This document shows positions 60,045-64,000 of a stretch of DNA of 64,000 nt, in pieces. The translations under genes and the position numbers were made by a program. Below the pieces are notes generated by a model. The model made no database searches, had not been told where the DNA came from, and saw only the letters and a list, made by a program, of their open reading frames with translations. This DNA is from Lewinellaceae bacterium (lineage in GTDB: Bacteria > Bacteroidota > Bacteroidia > Chitinophagales > Saprospiraceae), in contig JADJRC010000008.1 in the NCBI GenBank assembly GCA_016712415.1, positions 254,803 through 318,802 of the forward strand. Reading direction: 5' to 3'. The first letter of the stretch is position 1. Each line of letters opens with the position of its first letter.

Positions 60045-63000
60045 ACATGTCCCATCCGTCAACATCTTCCGCGACCAAAATGCCGAAGTCAACTACCTGA
60101 CAACGTCAAACGCTAAGCGGGTAAGCTGCCCAAATTGCTGACGATTTTGAGAACGGTATCCGGTCGTTTTACCATTATCGGCTCTTATGGCACGGGCAAA
60201 TCTTCTTTCCTTTGGGCGTTGTCCAACGTGTTGCGAAATAAAAAGCATTTTTTCGATGCCGGTGGGCTGGAAAAAATGAAAGTTGAAGTATTGCCATTAG
60301 TAGGTGAATTTCACTCAGTGACGGAATTTTTTGGACAAAAACTCCTTGACAGGAAAGCCTCGACAGAAGAGATTTTTGCGGAAATCTATCACCGTTATCA
60401 CCAATTAGGCAAAAAGAATGGCTTACTTGTATTGATGATAGATGAGTTTGGTAAGTTCTTAGAATACGCTGCCAAAAACACCCCCGGAAGAGAACTGTTA
60501 CTTCCTTCAACAACTCGCCGAGTTTGTAAGCAATCGACTTACAACATCATAGCCTTACGACCCTACACCAAAACTTTGATGCTTATTCATTTCACTAAAT
60601 GGGGCGCAAAGACATGAATGGTCGAAAGTAAAGGTCGATTTCAAAGAGATAACATTTAACGAGCCGGTTGAACAGTTGCTCTTGCTGGCGGGTGAACGGC
60701 CAAGTCAGAATGAAGATACAAAGCCAGACAAAGAAAAGAGTTTGAGCAGGCAACCGAACTGTGTTTGCAAACCAAGGCTTTCCCATTCAAACCGGATTTT
60801 GCAAAACCCTTGCCCTAAAACTATATCCTTTTGGAACTGTTATCAGCATCTGCGGCAGCCTTAGCGATGCAACGGTATGGTCAAAATGAGCGCTCTCTGT
60901 TCTCATTTTTGGAAGGAACGGAACATACTGGCATAAAAGGGAATTACGATAGGCGAACCAACCCGTTTTACAATCTTGCCAACCTGCATGATAACCTCAT
61001 TTTCAACTATTACTCTTTCATAAACTCTAAGTACAATCCCGACTTCTCTGCTTGGGTAAGCATAAAAGGTGCTCTGGAAAAGCGGAAAACGAAGTGGAAG
61101 AAGCACCTCTTGGGTGACTGCCCAAGGCTCATTAAAGCAGTGGGATTGCTCAATATTTTTGCTTCCAAAGGCTCTAACCTTGATGGAGACTTCCTGCTGC
61201 AATATGCTGAAGTATGTTTGGGTATCGAAAACCCCAACCCACCATTGCAAGCCCTTACAGACCGAAAAATCCTCTTTTACCGTAACTACCAAAAACGATT
61301 CATATCGAGGGAACGGACGTGGATATTGAATCGGAGCTATTACGGGCAGGGGACCAAGTTGGGCAAATCGAAGATGTGGTAAGCCTGTTAAACAAGCACT
61401 TTTTCCTTCCCTCTGGTATTTGCAAAGAATACTATTACAAAACAGGCACACCTCGAATATTCGAGTTTGTAATTTCAAAAAGTCCGTAACCGAACTGATG
61501 CCAACGGGCGACACAGATGGTTATGTGAATCTAATTTTGATGAAAATCTGAGCATTGAAAAGGTTCAAGAGGTCAGTAGAAAACACCCGAAAAGAGCAAT
61601 TCTCTATGGGGTTTCAAAAACGCTCTGGCTATCCGCAATCAATTGCAAGATATTAGAAAAGACCAAGAAGACCATTGAAAACGTGCCTTCGGAAGATCCG
61701 AGGTAGCCCAACGGGAGCTGCCAATATTCATCATCATCAGGAAACTTTGCTCAACTACTACATGATGAACAGTTTGTATGGCAACTCAAATGAAATAGCG
61801 TGGGTTTTTAGTGGCGAGATTATTACCATTCAGTCAAACCGGGATTTGAACCGCTGTCTGACCAAAATCTGTACGAATGTTTATTCCAGGCACACCAGCC
61901 TATCGAAGCGAATTGGTCAATCAGGGCAAACTGTCTTCCCAAGTTCATACTGCCAAACGGATTTACTTCAGGCACTTGGTCAATCATTGGAGCGATGAAG
62001 ATTTAGGCTTTGAGAAAGATAAGTTTTCCGCCAGAAAAGACCATTTACCTCACCTTGCTTAAGGAGAATGGATTAGTGACTGACAAAAACCTTTGGACCC
62101 GTAAATATTGGCGAGAAATCGGACTTCAAAATCTTATGGGAGCACGGAGAGGTTTCTTGAACAAGCAAAAAAACATCGTCTCCCCTTTAACAGAATTTTC
62201 AGATCACTTGCCAAACCCCCTTTCAAGTTGAAGCAGGGTTTGATTGACTTTTGGCTTCCCACCTTTCTCTTTTTGAAACGTGACGAGTTTGCCTTGTTTG
62301 GCAACGGCATTTACCTCCCAGAACTGCGTGAAGAAACACTTGAACTGTTGGCAAAAAGCCCGAAGGATTACTACATCAAAACTTTCGAAGTGGCAGGTGT
62401 ACGTTTGGACATTTTCAATAGCTACCGTCAGTTCTTGAACCAAGGGAACGAAGGAACGGCTTGACAACAAAACCTTTGTGGAGACCATTCGCCCGTTCCT
62501 GAGTTTTTAGAAGGCTTGCCGGAATATGCCAAACATACCAACCGCTTGCAAAAGAAAGCCTTGCCATACGAAAAGTGATCGCGACAGCGACAGACCCTGA
62601 GAAAACTTTCTTTGAAGATTTCCCGACCGCATTGGGGATGACGCTGAACCCAACTTGAAAAAATCCCCGGAAGCATTGGCGGATTATATCGACCGCCTGC
62701 AAGATGCCATTCGGAAATCCGCTCCTGTCATGATGAGTTGGTAAACCGCTTTGAGTTGTTCATTGCAGATGAAGTACTTTATGAAACGCTACCTTTTGAA
62801 GAATACAAAGGTGAAGTTGCGGGATCGCTTCCAAAACTATCAAACAGCACCGATTGCCACATCACAAGACACTGCTGCTTCAGCTGCTTCCGAATTGGAT
62901 GACCGCAAAGCATGGCTTAGTTCGATTGCTCAAGCTGTGGTGGGCAAAACACTCGAGACCTTGAGGGACGATGACGAGCCACAGCTTTACGACAAGCTCA

Positions 63001-63250
63001 AAAATTTTGTATTGGGCTCGACACATTGACCCAACTTTCAAAGCGGGATAGATGAGGAAAAGGAAGATGCCTTCGGACTGGAAATTACCACCTTCGATGC
63101 CGTTGAAAAGAAAGTGGTGCGGTTTCCCAAAAAGAAAAAGTTGGAAATCAGTCGCATCGAAGAACAACTTCATACACAGTTGGTAAGGACAAAACCATAA
63201 TATTGCAGCCTTAGCCAATGTGCTAAAGGACTTGCTCAAAAATAGAACTT
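60034..63250 (+). CDS. Large P-loop ATPase of a DndC-like module (many frameshifts)
   Basis: Over 1,000 codons from ATG 60034 (MDTKHVPSVNIFRDQNAEVN). Walker A FTIIGSYGTGKSSFLWALSN (near 60165), Walker B LLVLMIDEFGKFLEYA, then long helical regions: LLLLAGERPSQNED, FPFKPDFAKTLALKLYPFEL, ALAMQRYGQNERSLFSFLEG, VGLLNIFASKGSNLDGDFLL and others. The C-terminal part has KVVRFPKKKKLEIS, AALANVLKDLLKNRT. It is broken at 15 or more places, so exact sequence is uncertain. The order DUF4007, large ATPase, PAPS reductase suggests a DNA-modification or restriction-type module; the ATPase could be its motor. Confidence 0.7.
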
Positions 63251-63256
63251 TCATCT

Positions 63257-64000
63257 ATGAGTGTACGCCATGTTTTAGGCATATCAGGCGAAGAAGGATA
63301 GTGCTGCTTTAGCGATTTACATGAAAACCAAGTACCCCAACTTGGACATTGATTTCTATACCTGCGACACGGGTAAGGAACTGGACGAGACTTATCAACT
63401 GATCGAGAACCTGAAAGTATTTCTTGGCAAGGAAATAACCTTGCTGCGGGCAATGAAAAACAGCCCGGAAGACCCGTTCGATCACTTCTTGAAAATGTAT
63501 GGTGGTTTCTTGCCTTCCTCGATTTCAAGGTGGTGTACCAAAACTGAAACTGAACCTTTTGAGCAGTATGTGGGCAACGACCCAGTTGTGTCCTATGTGG
63601 GCATACGAGGTGACGAGGAGAGAGAGGGTTACATTTCGAGGAAGCCCAACATCCAATCCATATTCCCCTTCCGAAAAAATATCTGGAGTGAGGATGTGGT
63701 GAATAAGGCGTTTGCCAATAGCAACCGGGAAGCCATGCTCGACTTTTACCAGTCGGTTGAACTGAATGAGCGAAGCCAACGCTTCGAAGAATTGCTGGCA
63801 ACCCGTAGATCCGTCTTTCACCCAAATGCCAAAAACTGATTTTGCACTGGATTTGAGTATAAGGACTTCAAGCGGATAGTTTTTGCTTGGCTACAAACGA
63901 CCACTTACCCTTTGGCTCCAAGAGGCTTATTTCCCATTGGTTGACAATGATGACGTTCTGGTAAGAGAGGATATTTTCAATCTATTGAAAGAGACCGGGG
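63257..64000 (+). CDS. DndC-like phosphoadenosine phosphosulfate reductase family protein (runs off window)
   Basis: The start MSVRHVLGIS is followed by a broken P-loop: GGKDSAALAIYMKTKYPNLD once one to two bases are corrected (near 63293). Then FYTCDTGKELDETYQLIEN, FLPSSISRWCTKTE, EQYVGNDPVVSYVGIRGDEE and FPFRKNIWSEDVVNKAF. Such ATP pyrophosphatase-type proteins (PAPS reductase/DndC) adenylate a substrate for sulphur transfer in DNA phosphorothioation or tRNA thiolation. The frame after 63838 continues (FALDFEYKDFKRIVF-like) beyond the window. It is preceded at once by the ATPase gene. Confidence 0.8.

Overview
The window looks like a chromosome segment from a Bacteroidota bacterium, most likely of the Saprospiria (Haliscomenobacter/Lewinella-like) type. 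The reasons are the many secreted proteins with type IX secretion (T9SS) sorting domains, the AT-rich leaders without clear Shine-Dalgarno sequences, several TAnnTTTG promoter boxes, and an AraC regulator with a membrane half. The assembly carries many single-base indels, most of them in homopolymers, so a large share of real genes are broken into two or more frames. I treat most of these breaks as sequencing errors; coordinates for such genes span the whole reconstructed gene.

Layout. 0-3.3 kb: peptidases M61 (cut by the window edge) and M1 with a small secreted protein. 3.3-11.3 kb: a remnant of a lipid A deacylase-like gene, then five tandem copies of a ~1.5 kb gene for a T9SS-exported propeller-like protein, with identical 21-base linkers and nearly identical 3' ends. 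11.3-25.2 kb: mostly housekeeping and cell-surface genes: a truncated T9SS protein, an ABC exporter whose permease is fused to an M1 peptidase, an FG-GAP/ASPIC surface protein, an AraC regulator, a membrane protein with mobA, a type B T9SS protein, an orphan copy of the array's sorting domain, and sucC. 25.4-27.2 kb: a non-coding tandem repeat of about 186 bases per unit. 27.3-35.5 kb: core genes (ftsE-like ATPase, dapB, a choice-of-anchor B protein, YraN, a NamZ/DUF1343 protein, an exonuclease/GIY-YIG fusion, an ADP-ribosylglycohydrolase).

35.7-64 kb is a defence island. It holds a type I restriction-modification locus (hsdM, a DUF1016 nuclease, hsdS, hsdR) with an ISAzo13-family insertion inside it, and two unknown genes. 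It then holds a complete diversity-generating retroelement (DGR): reverse transcriptase, HRDC accessory protein, template repeat, and two formylglycine-enzyme-fold target genes. All 19 and 20 mismatches between the template repeat and the two variable repeats fall at template adenines. One target gene sits 30 bases behind a gene for an LRR-Roc-COR-TIR protein, and a NACHT (NLR-like) NTPase gene is divergent from that. A 3' fragment of tRNA-Pro marks the attachment site of a neighbouring integrative element that carries a tyrosine recombinase, a candidate small RNA, a Fic protein and a DUF4007/ATPase/DndC-like module, which runs off the window end.

Working model (inference): the DGR diversifies sensor-like FGE-fold proteins that act with the Roco-TIR and perhaps the NACHT protein, giving a self-diversifying, NLR-like defence module. 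An 18-base element lies downstream of both variable repeats and is present in inverted orientation right after the template repeat; it may help target selection.
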